From positions 248,001 to 312,000 of the forward strand of contig NZ_CP077089.1 of NCBI RefSeq assembly GCF_014268445.2: 64,000 nucleotides of DNA. Reading direction: 5' to 3'. How positions within the stretch are numbered: the first letter of the stretch is position 1; the number at the start of each line of letters is the position of its first letter. This document shows positions 18,689-26,563 of this stretch, one piece after another. A program made the position numbers and the translations under genes. Source of the stretch: Pseudomonas tensinigenes (GTDB lineage Bacteria; Pseudomonadota; Gammaproteobacteria; Pseudomonadales; Pseudomonadaceae). The notes under the pieces were generated by a model, which was not told where the DNA came from, ran no database searches, and saw only the letters and a program-made list of their open reading frames with translations.

Positions 18689-19609
18689 TCAAAGCTTCGC
18701 TTTCACCGCCGCCAACGCATCCTTGCCATCCACGGTCTTCACCCCATCCAGCCACTTGTCCAACACCGCCGGATTCGCCTTGATCCACGCCTTCGCCGCT
18801 TCGGCATTGGTGACCTTCTTGTTCACCACCTCAGCCATGATGCTGTTCTCCATCTCCTGGGTGAACGACAGATTGGTCAGCAACTTACCCACATTCGGAC
18901 ACGCCTCGGCATACCCTTTACGCGTCAGCGTAAACACGCTGCCAGTGTCGCCAAAGTACTTCTCGCCGCCCTTGAGGTAATGCATCTTCAACTGCACGTT
19001 CATCGGGTGCGGCGTCCAGCCGAGGAAGGTGACGAATTTCTGTTTCTTCACCGCCCGCGACACTTCAGCCAGCATCGCCTGTTCGCTGGATTCGATCAGC
19101 TTCCACTGGCCCATGTCGAAGTCGTTCTTCTTGATGATTTCCTGCAGCGAGATATTCGCCGGCGCACCCGAACCGATGCCGTAGATCTTACGATCGAACT
19201 TGTCCGCGTATTTGTTCAGGTCGGCAAAGTTATGCACACCCGCGTCCCACACGTAGTCCGGCACGGCGAGGGTGAATTCGGTGCCGTCGAGGTTCTTCGC
19301 CAGTTGCGTGACGTCACCGGTGGCGACGAACTTGTCGTAGAAGCCCTGCTGCGCCGGCATCCAGTTGCCGAGAAACACGTCCACCTGGCCGTCCTTCAAA
19401 CCACCGAAGGTGATCGGCACCGCGAGGGTGTCGACCTTGGCCTTGTAGCCCATGCCGTCCAGCAGAAACCCGGTGATCGCATTGGTCGCGGCGATGTCGC
19501 TCCAGCCCGGATCGGCCATCTTCACCGTGTCGCAGCTCTGCTCGGCGAAGGCCGAAGCGCTGCTCAACGCGATCAGGCCAACCGTCACTACTGTGGATAA
19601 CTTGCGCAT
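18689..19609 (-). CDS. choX: Choline ABC transporter substrate-binding protein
   Basis: A 306-residue periplasmic protein with signal peptide MRKLSTVVTVGLIALSSASAFA. It belongs to the glycine-betaine/choline-binding OpuAC-like fold. Aromatic residues for a quaternary-amine cage are present in PGWSD, NWMPAQQGFY, YVWDAG and GWTPHPMN. The start is set at the signal peptide, with AAGGGGA 5-11 bp upstream; a longer frame adds 22 unsupported residues. It follows betC by 16 bp on the same strand, so choline released from choline sulfate is the likely ligand. No permease or ATPase gene is next to it, so it must share membrane components encoded elsewhere. Confidence 0.9.
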   Translation of the reverse strand: MRKLSTVVTVGLIALSSASAFAEQSCDTVKMADPGWSDIAATNAITGFLLDGMGYKAKVDTLAVPITFGGLKDGQVDVFLGNWMPAQQGFYDKFVATGDVTQLAKNLDGTEFTLAVPDYVWDAGVHNFADLNKYADKFDRKIYGIGSGAPANISLQEIIKKNDFDMGQWKLIESSEQAMLAEVSRAVKKQKFVTFLGWTPHPMNVQLKMHYLKGGEKYFGDTGSVFTLTRKGYAEACPNVGKLLTNLSFTQEMENSIMAEVVNKKVTNAEAAKAWIKANPAVLDKWLDGVKTVDGKDALAAVKAKL

Positions 19610-19625
19610 GGACTTCCCCTTAACA

Positions 19626-21140
19626 TTATTGGTTTTGGCAGGGTTGTGGATAACGTGCTTTGCGCTCCAGATCATCGAGATCGATGTGGTTGCGCATGTA
19701 CTGCTGACTGGCGTCCACCAGTGGCTGGTGATCCCAGCTCTTCAGCTTGCCGATGGTCAGCGCGTCGGCAACAAAACGCCGCCGGCGCTGGCTGGCGAGG
19801 ACTTCCCGGTGAATCGCCGGAATGTCCCACTTGGCCCGCGCTTCGGCGAGAAAATCGTCGAACAGCGTGCGATGCTGCGGCGATTGGCTGAGTTCTTCCA
19901 GTTCGCGGGGATCGTTGTCTACATCAAAGAGTAGGCAGGGGTCGCTTTCACTGTAGATAAACTTGTAGGCGCCGCGACGGATCATCATCAACGGGCTGAC
20001 GGTGCCCTCGGCCATGTATTCGCCGAACACTTCGTCATGACCGCCCTGCCCTTGCAGATGCGAGACCAGTGAGCGGCCATCCAGCGGCAAGCCGGGTTCC
20101 AGCGTGCCGCCGGCCAGTTCAACGAAGGTTGGCAACAGGTCAGCGGTCGATACCGCAGCGCTGACACGCCCGGCAGCGAATTGTCCCGGGGCACTTATCA
20201 ACAGGGGTACACGGGCCGCCATTTCATACCAGTGCATTTTGTACCAGAGGCCTTTCTCGCCGAGCATGTCGCCGTGGTCACCGGAGAACACAATGATCGT
20301 GTCATCGATTAATCCGGTTTCTTCCAGTGTTTGCAGGAGTTTGCCAACGTTGGCGTCGATATAGCTGCAGGCACCGAAGTACGCCCGGCGCGCATCGCGA
20401 ATCTTGTCCACAGGCAGTGGTTTATCCCACAGGTCGTAAACTTTGAGCAGGCGCTGCGAGTGCGGATCGAGTTCGTGTTGATCCGGCGTTGTAGGCAACG
20501 GGATATCGGCATCGTCGTACAAATCCCAGAACGCCTTGGGAATGGTGTACGGGTCGTGTGGGTGAGTCATTGATACGGTCAGGCAGAACGGCTGGTCGCC
20601 GTCCTCGCGAATATGATCGAACAGATATTGTTGCGCCTTGAACACCACCTCTTCGTCGAAATCGAGTTGGTTGGTGCGCACACACGGACCGGCCTGCAGC
20701 ACTGAAGACATGTTGTGATACCAACTCGGGCGCACGTCCGGTTCGTCCCAGTTCACCGCCCAACCGTAATCGGCCGGGTAGATATCGCTGGTCAGGCGTT
20801 CTTCATAACCGTGCAATTGGTCCGGGCCACAGAAGTGCATTTTCCCTGACAGCGCGGTGCGGTAGCCGAGGCGGCGCAGGTAATGGGCGTAAGTCGGCAC
20901 ATCGGCGGGGAAATCGGCAGCATTGTCATAGGCGCCGATCTTGCTCGGCAACTGGCCGCTGACCAGGGTAAAACGCGACGGTGCGCACAACGGGCTGTTG
21001 CAGTAAGCGGCGTCGAACACCACGCCTTGGGCGGCGAGGCGGGAAAGATTCGGCAGTTTGATCGGCGAAGGGCCGTAGAACGGCAACATTGGCGCGGCCA
21101 TCTGATCGGCCATGATGAAAAGAATATTCTTGCGCTTCAT
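19626..21140 (-). CDS. betC: Choline-sulfatase
   Basis: A 504-residue type I sulfatase that splits choline-O-sulfate into choline and sulfate. The formylglycine motif CAPSR is present, with the modified cysteine at about residue 52. The metal site residues lie in NILFIMADQMAAP and in VFSGDHGDMLGEKGLW. A C-terminal region specific to choline-sulfatases ends the protein. I begin at MKRKNILFIM; an upstream in-frame ATG adds six residues. It is divergent from a LysR gene of the choline-sulfate regulator type and is followed by choX. Together these form a choline-sulfate use module giving sulfur, carbon and osmoprotectant. Confidence 0.94.
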   Translation of the reverse strand: MKRKNILFIMADQMAAPMLPFYGPSPIKLPNLSRLAAQGVVFDAAYCNSPLCAPSRFTLVSGQLPSKIGAYDNAADFPADVPTYAHYLRRLGYRTALSGKMHFCGPDQLHGYEERLTSDIYPADYGWAVNWDEPDVRPSWYHNMSSVLQAGPCVRTNQLDFDEEVVFKAQQYLFDHIREDGDQPFCLTVSMTHPHDPYTIPKAFWDLYDDADIPLPTTPDQHELDPHSQRLLKVYDLWDKPLPVDKIRDARRAYFGACSYIDANVGKLLQTLEETGLIDDTIIVFSGDHGDMLGEKGLWYKMHWYEMAARVPLLISAPGQFAAGRVSAAVSTADLLPTFVELAGGTLEPGLPLDGRSLVSHLQGQGGHDEVFGEYMAEGTVSPLMMIRRGAYKFIYSESDPCLLFDVDNDPRELEELSQSPQHRTLFDDFLAEARAKWDIPAIHREVLASQRRRRFVADALTIGKLKSWDHQPLVDASQQYMRNHIDLDDLERKARYPQPCQNQ

Positions 21141-21189
21141 GTGATCGCGGCATTCCATAGTGAATATTTATGCGACATTGCTGCGATCG

Positions 21190-21206
21190 AGCATGGAGCC
21201 CATGCT
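21190..21206. promoter_or_regulatory. Candidate operator between betC and its LysR regulator
   Basis: The 7-bp arms AGCATGG and CCATGCT are exact reverse complements with a 3-bp spacer. The dyad lies in the 114-bp divergent gap, 50 bp upstream of betC and 49 bp upstream of the regulator start. This position fits a LysR-type binding site serving both genes. Confidence 0.45.
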
Positions 21207-21254
21207 GAATCCGGTAAAGCCCGTGCCGGACAATGACTAGGATAAGCACCGCTT

Positions 21255-22205
21255 ATGTATGAAGCCTTGGGTGATCTGTCGCTCGACCTGCTCCGCGCCT
21301 TCGAAGCGGCGGCTCGGCAGCGCAGTTTTACTGCTGCCGCGGTTGAGCTTGGCACCACGCAACCGGCGATCAGCCAGCAGATCAAACGGCTGGAAGAACA
21401 GCTCGGCACGCGCCTGTTTGACCGAATCTACCGAGGCATCGAGCTGACCGAAGTCGGCGCGATCCTGTTTGAGCAAGTTGCCTTGGGTTTGCAGAATATC
21501 GACGCTGGATTGAGTGCGATCAGCGCACAACAGCAACACGAGGTGCTGCAAGTCGCCACCGATTTTGCCTTCGCCGCTTATTGGTTAATGCCACGCTTGC
21601 ACCGTTTTCACGAAGCCAATCCGCAGGTTGACGTGAGCCTGGTGACCAGCGAACGCAACCACAACATGCTGCGCACCGACATCGACGTGGCGATCCTGTT
21701 TGGCGATGGGCGCTTTAAACAGGGTGAAAGCCATTGGTTGTTCAGCGAGGAAGTGTTCCCGGTGTGCAGTCCGCAATTGCTCAAGGATCGCGCCCTGCCC
21801 CTGCCTGCTCAGGCGTTACTGGAGTTTCCGTTGTTGCACCTGCGCGGGGAAAACAGCAGCAACTGGTTTGACTGGAGTGGTCTGTTCCGTGAGCTCGGTA
21901 TCAATACACCGCCGGCGCCGGGGCAATTGCGCTTCGACAATTACACGCTGTTGATTCAAGCGGCGATTGGCGGCCAAGGCGTGGCGATTGGCTGGCGGCA
22001 CCTTGTGGATAACTTGCTGAGTCAGGGTTTGTTATACCGGCCGATTGCTGAAACGACGCTGTCGCGGTTGGGTTATTACGTGGTGCTGCCGCAACGCAAA
22101 CGTCGGGGCGCGCTGATTCAGCAGTTTGTCGATTGGTTGATGGTGGAGCAGGCGAGTAGCGCTGAATCGCTCAATGGGTTGGCATTGCCTTCGATTGCGG
22201 TTTGA
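21255..22205 (+). CDS. LysR-family regulator of choline-sulfate use
   Basis: A 316-residue LysR-type regulator. The N-terminal winged helix is clear (LLRAFEAAARQRSFTAAAVELGTTQPAISQQIKRLEEQLG). A C-terminal effector-binding domain follows from about residue 90. It is divergent from betC, the standard arrangement for LysR regulators and their targets. It probably senses choline sulfate or a breakdown product and activates betC-choX. The start ATG lies within a weak ribosome binding context (AGGATAAG 11 bp upstream). An exact DnaA box lies inside the gene at 22014-22022. Confidence 0.88.
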   Translation: MYEALGDLSLDLLRAFEAAARQRSFTAAAVELGTTQPAISQQIKRLEEQLGTRLFDRIYRGIELTEVGAILFEQVALGLQNIDAGLSAISAQQQHEVLQVATDFAFAAYWLMPRLHRFHEANPQVDVSLVTSERNHNMLRTDIDVAILFGDGRFKQGESHWLFSEEVFPVCSPQLLKDRALPLPAQALLEFPLLHLRGENSSNWFDWSGLFRELGINTPPAPGQLRFDNYTLLIQAAIGGQGVAIGWRHLVDNLLSQGLLYRPIAETTLSRLGYYVVLPQRKRRGALIQQFVDWLMVEQASSAESLNGLALPSIAV

Positions 22206-22209
22206 AGAT

Positions 22210-22280
22210 CAAAAGATCGCAGCCTTCGGCAGCTCCTACACCGATTTCATGTATGAGTTGGCGAAGGCTGCGATCTTTTA
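22210..22280. repeat. Inverted repeat of AAAGATCGCAGCC...GGCTGCGATCTTT type
   Basis: The arms AAAGATCGCAGCCTTCGGC and (GC)GAAGGCTGCGATCTTT are near-perfect reverse complements. A second copy is at 59358-59436. It fills the gap between convergent genes and carries A/T runs at both ends, so it can act as a terminator in both directions. Confidence 0.85.
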
Positions 22281-22943
22281 CAAATCTGCAGCCGCCACGA
22301 AATTCACATGCTGGCCCACATGCAGATTCAACCGCAGCTCATCAGCAATCCCCACCGCCACGCGGTTCAAGCGCTCCAGCGGTTCGGCCAGACCCGGTTC
22401 GAGATTGCCGCCAACCTGACTGAAATGCTCAATGGTCAGCCCGGCCACACCGTGCGGCGCATTCACCAGCGTCCAGTGCAGCGGGCTGCTTTGCACGGCT
22501 TCGAGAATTTCTTCGGCGGCATGGCGTTGCAGGCGATCATCGACATCCGGCTCATCAAGCACGGCAAAATCCCCCACCAGAAACAGTCGCGAAACATTGG
22601 CGGCTTGCAGGCCATCGACCAACGCGTCGACGGCCAACACCTGTTCGACCGGGCCGAGCACGACCGAGCGTTCCACATGATCGCTGCTGAACGGCAAGCC
22701 CGGCGCATCCAGTAAACAGATGACCGCCGAGCTGCCGGCCACACTCTGATTGACCCGCTCCAGATCGAACAGATCGCCCGTTTTGGTGCGCAAGCCAGGA
22801 CGCGGCGCCAGTGCGGTCAAATCGTCGAGAATGGCAATGACTTCATGCTGACGGCGCAGCAATTCAGCCATCAACGCGCTGCCCAGGCTACTCATGGCAC
22901 CATAGAGCACCACTTTTACCGCCGGGGTTTCGGCATTTTTCAT
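22278..22943 (-). CDS. NAD(P)-binding protein, atypical SDR-like
   Basis: 221 residues with a dinucleotide-binding start, VVLYGAMSSLGSALMAELLRRQHEVIAIL. This corresponds to the GxxGxxG pattern of NmrA/atypical short-chain dehydrogenases, but the first glycine loop reads GAMSSLG. The middle part (DALVDGLQAANVSRLFLVGDFAVLDEP) resembles NAD(P)H-binding epimerase-like proteins that lack the YxxxK catalytic pair. It may be a redox sensor or regulator rather than an enzyme. The last codons overlap the palindromic repeat. A 22-residue divergent gap-mate lies upstream; no operon partner is evident. Confidence 0.65.
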   Translation of the reverse strand: MKNAETPAVKVVLYGAMSSLGSALMAELLRRQHEVIAILDDLTALAPRPGLRTKTGDLFDLERVNQSVAGSSAVICLLDAPGLPFSSDHVERSVVLGPVEQVLAVDALVDGLQAANVSRLFLVGDFAVLDEPDVDDRLQRHAAEEILEAVQSSPLHWTLVNAPHGVAGLTIEHFSQVGGNLEPGLAEPLERLNRVAVGIADELRLNLHVGQHVNFVAAADL

Positions 22944-23025
22944 GGCTGATCCCTTTTGTTATCCCTTGTATGGCGTGTGACATACGGGCAACGCCGAGGG
23001 TTCGAACCGATTCAGAGGCTTTCAG

Positions 23026-23352
23026 ATGCAAGCGATCAAGGGTTACCACGCCCACGTCTATTTCGACGCCGGCACCATCGATCAGGCGCGCGCGTTGTGT
23101 GAGCAAGCCGCGCAGTTGTTTCCATTGAAAATGGGCCGCGTCCACGAACGCCCGGTCGGCCCGCATCCGGACTGGAGCTGCCAATTGGCCTTCAGCCCGG
23201 AGCTGATCGCCGATGTACTGCCGTGGCTGGCGCTCAATCGCCAAGGCCTGGTGGTATTCCTGCACCCGGACACCGGCAATGATTTGCTCGACCACACTGA
23301 GCATGCGATCTGGATGGGTGCGATCAGGCCGCTGAATCTGTCTGTTTTCTGA
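23026..23352 (+). CDS. DOPA 4,5-dioxygenase family protein
   Basis: A 108-residue cytoplasmic protein of the DOPA dioxygenase family (ferredoxin-like fold). Family signatures are GYHAHVYF at the N-terminus, RVHERPVGPHPDWSCQLAF in the middle and VVFLHPDTGNDLLDHTEHAIWMG at the C-terminus. These provide conserved histidines, probable iron ligands. Fungal members cleave the DOPA ring extradiol bond; the bacterial substrate is unknown. It is divergent from the NAD(P)-binding protein gene and ends one base before the convergent GFA gene. Confidence 0.88.
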   Translation: MQAIKGYHAHVYFDAGTIDQARALCEQAAQLFPLKMGRVHERPVGPHPDWSCQLAFSPELIADVLPWLALNRQGLVVFLHPDTGNDLLDHTEHAIWMGAIRPLNLSVF

Positions 23353-23754
23353 TCACAGCGTTTCTTCGGCTTCGCCCGGCAGATGCTCGTCCAGATGTAG
23401 CCAAGGTAATTGGCTGTCAGTCCAGATATGGCGCTCGGCGGGCGCCAGTTCCGGGTGATCAAGTGTGGCGATGGTCACGTCGATGCTTTCTGGGCTGAGC
23501 AACGTCACCAACGCCAGTTGCGCGCCGCACCGCGGGCAGAAGTACCGCGCGCAACTGTCGGATGAGTCATAACGCGCCGGCGTTGCGGCCAGCCATTGAA
23601 AATTCGCCGTCGGCACGGTGATCCAGGTCGTGACAATGCCGCCACTGACCTTGCGGCAAATCGAACAATGGCAGTGAGCGATGTCCTGCAACGCCCCACT
23701 GAACTGATAACGAATGTGTCCGCAATGGCAGCCGCCGCTGTGCAATTCGCCCAT
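23353..23754 (-). CDS. GFA/CENP-V family zinc protein
   Basis: A 133-residue protein with the glutathione-dependent formaldehyde-activating enzyme (GFA) fold. Zinc-binding cysteines occur in GGCHCGHIRYQF, HCHCSICRK and CPRCGAQL. The start is chosen at MGELHSGGCHCG, the family N-terminus, with GGGGGAG 4-10 bp upstream. Many members do not react with formaldehyde, so the function is uncertain. It abuts the DOPA-dioxygenase-like gene tail to tail. Confidence 0.88.
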   Translation of the reverse strand: MGELHSGGCHCGHIRYQFSGALQDIAHCHCSICRKVSGGIVTTWITVPTANFQWLAATPARYDSSDSCARYFCPRCGAQLALVTLLSPESIDVTIATLDHPELAPAERHIWTDSQLPWLHLDEHLPGEAEETL

Positions 23755-24075
23755 CTCGAAGCTCCCCCTTCCCGTGTTTATTGACTTTAGATCGCATCCG
23801 ACGACCGGTTGACCGTTCATTCAAAGCTTTCTGCAGCGAAAGGTAGCTGAAAGCTTCCCGGATTAGGATCGCCTCACTTCCGGCAACAGACCGGTTGGCC
23901 AATGCGTGTGATACCTCGCACGAACGGCCCAATTAACAACAACAATGGTGATTCTGATGTCCTCTGTAGCCCGCCTCCTCGCTCTGACTCCGCCCGTACG
24001 CCTCGTGCTTCCCGTTCTGCGCTGATCCACCCGATCCGCTCATTTAACTAGCCGCGCTACGCCTGGAGTATTCCC
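23755..24075. other. Intergenic region between the GFA gene and the citrate transporter
   Basis: 321 bp with no large gene. It must hold the promoters of both divergent genes. The only structure I can support is a 26-codon reading frame (23945-24025), listed separately. No clear sigma-54 or AlgU site was found. Confidence 0.5.
23945..24025 (+). CDS. Possible leader peptide upstream of the citrate transporter
   Basis: A 26-codon frame, MVILMSSVARLLALTPPVRL followed by VLPVLR, ending 50 bp before the transporter start. A second in-frame ATG at 23957 would give 22 residues. It is rich in Leu, Val, Pro and Arg. No convincing ribosome binding sequence precedes either start, so translation is unproven. 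It could be a coupling or attenuation peptide, or chance. Confidence 0.3.
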   Translation: MVILMSSVARLLALTPPVRLVLPVLR

Positions 24076-25383
24076 ATGCTGACTTTCCTTGGCTTCGCCA
24101 TGGTCATCACGTTCATGTTCCTGATCATGACCAAGCGCCTGTCCGCGCTGATCGCACTGATCATCATCCCGATCGTCTTCGCCCTGTTCGGCGGTTTTGC
24201 ACCGAAGATCGGTCCGATGATGCTCGAAGGCATCACCAAGCTCGCGCCGACTGGCGTGATGCTGATGTTCGCCATTCTCTATTTCGCCCTGATGATCGAC
24301 TCCGGCCTGTTCGACCCGGCCGTGCGCAAGATTCTCAAACTGGTCAAGGGTGACCCGCTGAAGGTTTCGGTCGGCACCGCCGTACTGGCGCTCGTCGTTT
24401 CCCTCGATGGTGACGGCGCGACCACTTACATGATCTGCGTGGCCGCCATGCTGCCGCTGTACAGCCGCATCGGCATGAGCCCGCGGATCATGGCCGGTCT
24501 GATCATCCTCGCCGGTGGCGTGATGAACATGACCCCGTGGGGCGGCCCGACCGCGCGTGCGGCGAGTGCGCTGCATGTCGACCCGTCGGACATTTTCGTG
24601 CCGATGATTCCGGCCATGGCCGCTGGTGTAGTGGCGATTCTGGTTATCGCTTATTTCTACGGTAAACGTGAGCGTGCGCGTCTAGGTGAACTGCATCTGG
24701 TTGGCGATGATGTCGATCACAGCGAAATCAGCGTGTCGCAGTTCCCGGATGCCCGCCGTCCGAAACTGATCTGGTTCAACGGCGCCCTGACCTTCGGCCT
24801 GATGTGCACCCTGATCGCCGGTCTGCTGCCGTTGCCGGTGCTGTTCATGGTCGCGTTCAGTATTGCCATGATCGTCAACTACCCTTGCCTGCAGATGCAG
24901 AAGGATCGCGTCGCGGCTCACGCCGGTAGCGTGCTGGCAGTGGTCGGGCTGATCTTTGCGGCGGGTATCTTCACCGGTATCCTGTCCGGCACCGGCATGG
25001 TCGATGCGATGTCGAAGAGCCTGTTGGCAGTGATTCCGGATTTCCTCGGCCCGTATCTGGCCGTGATCACGGCGCTGGTGAGCATGCCGTTCACCTTCTT
25101 CATGTCCAACGATGCGTTCTACTATGGCGTGTTGCCGGTGTTGGCCGAAGCCGCCAGCCACTATGGGATCACCGCAGTGGAAATGGCCCGTGCCTCGATC
25201 GTCGGTCAGCCCGTCCACTTGCTGAGCCCGTTGGTGCCATCGACGTATCTGTTGGTAGCCCTGGCCGGCATTGATTTTGGTGACCACCAGCGTTTCACCC
25301 TGAAATGGGCGATCCTGGTTTGTATCTGCATCCTGATTGCTGCACTGCTGTTGGGGACTTTCCCGGTGTTCAGCACTCTATAA
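24076..25383 (+). CDS. Citrate:proton/Mg symporter, CitMHS family
   Basis: A 435-residue inner-membrane transporter with about 11-12 hydrophobic segments. The start MLTFLGFAMVITFMFLIMTKRLSAL and the internal VVSLDGDGATTYMICVAAMLPLY and NMTPWGGPTARAASAL segments fit CitMHS transporters, which move citrate complexed with divalent metals. A hydrophilic loop lies at about residues 195-230. A ribosome binding sequence, CTGGAG, lies 11-16 bp upstream. An intrinsic terminator follows at 25404-25439. No two-component system is adjacent to control it. Confidence 0.9.
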   Translation: MLTFLGFAMVITFMFLIMTKRLSALIALIIIPIVFALFGGFAPKIGPMMLEGITKLAPTGVMLMFAILYFALMIDSGLFDPAVRKILKLVKGDPLKVSVGTAVLALVVSLDGDGATTYMICVAAMLPLYSRIGMSPRIMAGLIILAGGVMNMTPWGGPTARAASALHVDPSDIFVPMIPAMAAGVVAILVIAYFYGKRERARLGELHLVGDDVDHSEISVSQFPDARRPKLIWFNGALTFGLMCTLIAGLLPLPVLFMVAFSIAMIVNYPCLQMQKDRVAAHAGSVLAVVGLIFAAGIFTGILSGTGMVDAMSKSLLAVIPDFLGPYLAVITALVSMPFTFFMSNDAFYYGVLPVLAEAASHYGITAVEMARASIVGQPVHLLSPLVPSTYLLVALAGIDFGDHQRFTLKWAILVCICILIAALLLGTFPVFSTL

Positions 25384-25403
25384 GCCCAAGACTCACCGTT
25401 TCG

Positions 25404-25439
25404 GGTCCTGGCTTCGCGGTTTGAAGCCCGGACCTTTTT
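25404..25439 (+). terminator. Intrinsic terminator of the citrate transporter gene
   Basis: A 12-bp stem, GGTCCTGGCTTC/GAAGCCCGGACC, with one mismatch and a 7-base loop runs directly into TTTTT. Confidence 0.9.
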
Positions 25440-25468
25440 CGGTTTAACAATTGCTCAAAGGAATACAC

Positions 25469-26236
25469 ATGGAATGGCTGACCAACCCCGAAATCTGGGT
25501 TGCCTTCTTCACCCTGACCGCCCTGGAAATCGTCCTCGGCATCGATAACATCATCATGATTTCGATCCTGGTCAGCCGCATGCCCAAGCACATGCAGCAG
25601 CGCACCCGGATCTTCGGTCTTGGCCTGGCCATGATCACCCGCATCCTGTTGCTGCTGTCGATCACTTGGGTCATGCGCCTTACTGCCGACCTGTTCGAAG
25701 TGTTCGGCCAGGGCATTTCCGGTCGCGACCTGATCCTGTTCTTCGGTGGTCTGTTCCTGCTGTGGAAGAGCTCGCAAGAGATGTACCACGCGCTGGAAGG
25801 CGAAGACGAAAGCGACGACACACCTGGCGGCAAGGGCGGCAACTTCCTCTACACCATCATCCAGATCGCGATCATCGACATCGTCTTCTCGCTGGACTCG
25901 GTGATCACTGCCGTGGGCATGGTTTCCCATGTGCCGGTAATGGTCGCGGCGATTGTCGTAGCAGTGCTGGTGATGATGCTCGCCTCGGGCAAGATCAGCG
26001 AGTTCATCGACAAGCACCCGTCGCTGAAAATGCTCGCGCTGTCGTTCCTGCTGGTGGTCGGTACCGTGCTGATTGCCGAGTCGTTCGACGTGCATGTACC
26101 GAAAGGCTACGTCTACTTCGCCATGGCGTTCTCGCTGGCGGTGGAAGCGATCAACATCAAGCTGCGCGGCGCAATGGCCAAGAAGCGACAGCAGCAAGAC
26201 CCGGTGAAACTGCGCAAGGACATTCCGGGCCAGTAA
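25469..26236 (+). CDS. TerC family integral membrane protein
   Basis: A 255-residue protein with seven or so membrane segments. TerC hallmarks are acidic residues inside the membrane: EIVLGIDNIIMISIL (residues 16-30) and IDIVFSLDSVITAVGMV. Members are linked to metal export, such as manganese, and to tellurite resistance operons. No ter genes are near, so a metal-ion role is more likely. The start is set by AAAGGA 7-12 bp upstream. It lies between a terminator and a REP doublet, so it is probably monocistronic. No manganese riboswitch was recognised in the 30-bp gap. Confidence 0.88.
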   Translation: MEWLTNPEIWVAFFTLTALEIVLGIDNIIMISILVSRMPKHMQQRTRIFGLGLAMITRILLLLSITWVMRLTADLFEVFGQGISGRDLILFFGGLFLLWKSSQEMYHALEGEDESDDTPGGKGGNFLYTIIQIAIIDIVFSLDSVITAVGMVSHVPVMVAAIVVAVLVMMLASGKISEFIDKHPSLKMLALSFLLVVGTVLIAESFDVHVPKGYVYFAMAFSLAVEAINIKLRGAMAKKRQQQDPVKLRKDIPGQ

Positions 26237-26266
26237 CCCGGTAGTCTGGCAATACGCAGTACCCCT

Positions 26267-26354
26267 GTGGGAGCGAGCCTGCTCGCGAATACGGAGTGTC
26301 AGTCGACAGAAATGTTGGCTGATCCACCGCTTTCGCGAGCAGGCTCGCTCCCAC
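26267..26354. repeat. REP doublet (inverted pair)
   Basis: Inverted copies of the GTGGGAGCGAGCCTGCTCGCGAA core at both ends, with 40 bp between. It follows the TerC gene. Confidence 0.9.
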
Positions 26355-26563
26355 ATTTGTTTTGGGCAACACACGGGAACCGTGTCGGATTCAGGTGGGT
26401 GAATGAACCCGTTTTCATGACACTTTTGTTTCAATCCACACTTTAGCTGTGCAATGCTGGCGCCCAGACCGTTAGCCAACTACAGCTTAAGTATCAAAAA
26501 CGTAGAAACCGCGCGGTACCGTCCACTTGCCCCTCTGGGGCGCTGCTACTACAGGGGGTTTGT
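26355..26563 (+). promoter_or_regulatory. Leader region of the Na/Pi cotransporter gene
   Basis: About 210 bp without a gene. It includes TTTTCATGACACTTTTGTTTCA (26412-26433), which only weakly resembles the 11-bp-spaced repeats of a Pho box. It also holds a small dyad CCCCTCTGGGG near 26531. AGGGGG at 26552-26557 serves as ribosome binding sequence. I would not claim PhoB control on this match alone. Confidence 0.3.

Noticed and set aside
26412..26433. Possible Pho box upstream of the Na/Pi cotransporter
   Set aside because: The 7-mer repeats match the CTGTCAT consensus in only a few positions; too weak to list as a PhoB site.
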